Below, in pieces: positions 14,770-15,090 of a stretch of 15,090 nucleotides of DNA. The notes beneath the pieces were generated by a model. The model did no database searches. It was given only the letters and a program-made list of their open reading frames with translations, and had not been told where the DNA came from. The DNA lies in NCBI GenBank assembly GCA_045603285.1, contig JAZULW010000016.1, positions 1 through 15,090 on the forward strand. The letters run 5' to 3'. A program made the translations under genes and the position numbers. Position 1 is the first letter of the stretch; the number at the start of each line of letters is the position of its first letter. This stretch comes from RGIG3009 sp045603285. Lineage in GTDB: Bacteria; Bacillota; Clostridia; Oscillospirales; Acutalibacteraceae.

Positions 14770-14876
14770 GCAGAAGGGCTAAGGCACCCCTACGCTCCGC
14801 GTGCCGAGGATTCAAGTCTCCCACTCATACAGAAAGACACAGCCTCCGCAAAGCGGAGGCTGTGTCTTTGGCAGGG
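14770..14876. repeat. Repeat unit 1 (short form) with 17-bp-arm hairpin and tRNA T-arm-like segment
   Basis: Bounded on the left by GCAGAAGGGCTAA (14770-14782), echoed at 14877-14889 as GCAGAAGGACTAA. Bases 14792-14875 match 15007-15090 at an offset of 215 with a single mismatch at 14845. Inside are GAGGATTCAAGTCTCCC (14806-14822), resembling the T-arm end of a tRNA, and a perfect hairpin with 17-bp arms (14833-14849 with 14853-14869, loop AAA). Open frames across it are short and follow the repeat, so no gene is called. Confidence 0.85.
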
Positions 14877-15090
14877 GCAGAAGGACTAACCCGTTTGCGG
14901 TACCCGAAATTCGCTTTTCGCTCTCGCTCGGCGATTTTCGACCGCGGCACTCGCTTATGCCTCGCTGTATCTCGCACCGCGTGCGCTCGGCAACGCGACC
15001 CACGACACGCTCCGCGTGCCGAGGATTCAAGTCTCCCACTCATACAGAAAGACACAGCCGCCGCAAAGCGGAGGCTGTGTCTTTGGCAGG
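14877..15090. repeat. Repeat unit 2 (long form), running to the window edge
   Basis: Starts with GCAGAAGGACTAA and ends with the same 84-base block as unit 1. Between them are about 105 extra GC-rich bases full of CTCGC-type repeats and small hairpins such as CGCAC-CGC-GTGCG (14973-14985). The copy of the long hairpin (15048-15064 with 15068-15084) has one mispair, from G at 15060 where unit 1 has T. The end of this unit may lie just beyond the window. Confidence 0.82.

Noticed and set aside
14760..14830. A tRNA gene ending near 14830
   Set aside because: Only a T-arm-like stretch is present, with imperfect stem pairing. No matching acceptor stem, anticodon arm or CCA end can be found upstream.
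14594..15055. Small open frames on the - strand over the repeat region, beginning MGDLNPRHAER
   Set aside because: The shared N-terminal string is just the antisense reading of the T-arm-like repeat, a known source of false protein calls; the rest differs between copies and has no domain.
14770..15090. A CRISPR array
   Set aside because: There are only two units, far longer than CRISPR repeats, with large palindromic hairpins and no uniform spacers, and no cas genes are in the window.

Overview
The window looks like chromosomal DNA of a low-to-mid-GC Bacillota, most likely an uncultured Clostridia lineage. The reasons are strong AGGAGG-type ribosome binding sites before almost every gene, sigma-A-like TTGACA/TATACT promoters, short operons closed by hairpin-plus-T terminators, a CarD-family regulator beside comM, and a two-subunit oxygen-sensitive class I fumarase next to a short malic enzyme. 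The taxonomic call is inference; there is no rRNA or marker gene to settle it.

Layout. 1-2907 (+): the end of an operon with the C-terminal part of D-Ala-D-Ala ligase, an MTA/SAH-nucleosidase-type enzyme and an M32 metallocarboxypeptidase. It closes on a hairpin shared with the converging CarD-family gene (2922-3428, -). 3429-3567 is a divergent promoter region driving the CarD-family gene leftward and comM rightward (3568-5097). 5152-11004 (-) is a six-gene carbohydrate cluster. In transcription order it holds a Gfo/Idh/MocA oxidoreductase, a TIM-barrel sugar isomerase/epimerase, a second Gfo/Idh/MocA oxidoreductase, a PIG-L (LmbE-like) deacetylase, a NagB-fold protein with an altered active site, and a PfkB kinase. 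A divergent AraC-type regulator (11124-12011, +) sits at its head. 12054-14633 (-) is a fumarase alpha - fumarase beta - malic enzyme operon behind a near-consensus promoter. 14770-15090 is non-coding repeat DNA: two tandem units, each with a 17-bp-arm hairpin and a segment resembling a tRNA T-arm.

The part most likely to be undescribed is 5152-12011. Deacetylase, NagB-fold protein and sugar kinase in three tightly packed genes suggest catabolism of an N-acetylated amino sugar with deacetylation as a dedicated step. The NagB-fold protein lacks the usual phosphate loop and one residue of the catalytic triad, so the substrate or reaction is probably not that of ordinary glucosamine-6-phosphate deaminase. 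Two oxidoreductases and a TIM-barrel isomerase ahead of it would fit an oxidised (keto-sugar) intermediate. A short motif, CTGTYTTGC or a one-base variant, recurs in the same orientation in all three large gaps of the cluster and is a candidate operator for the AraC-type protein. No transporter or glycoside hydrolase lies in the window.
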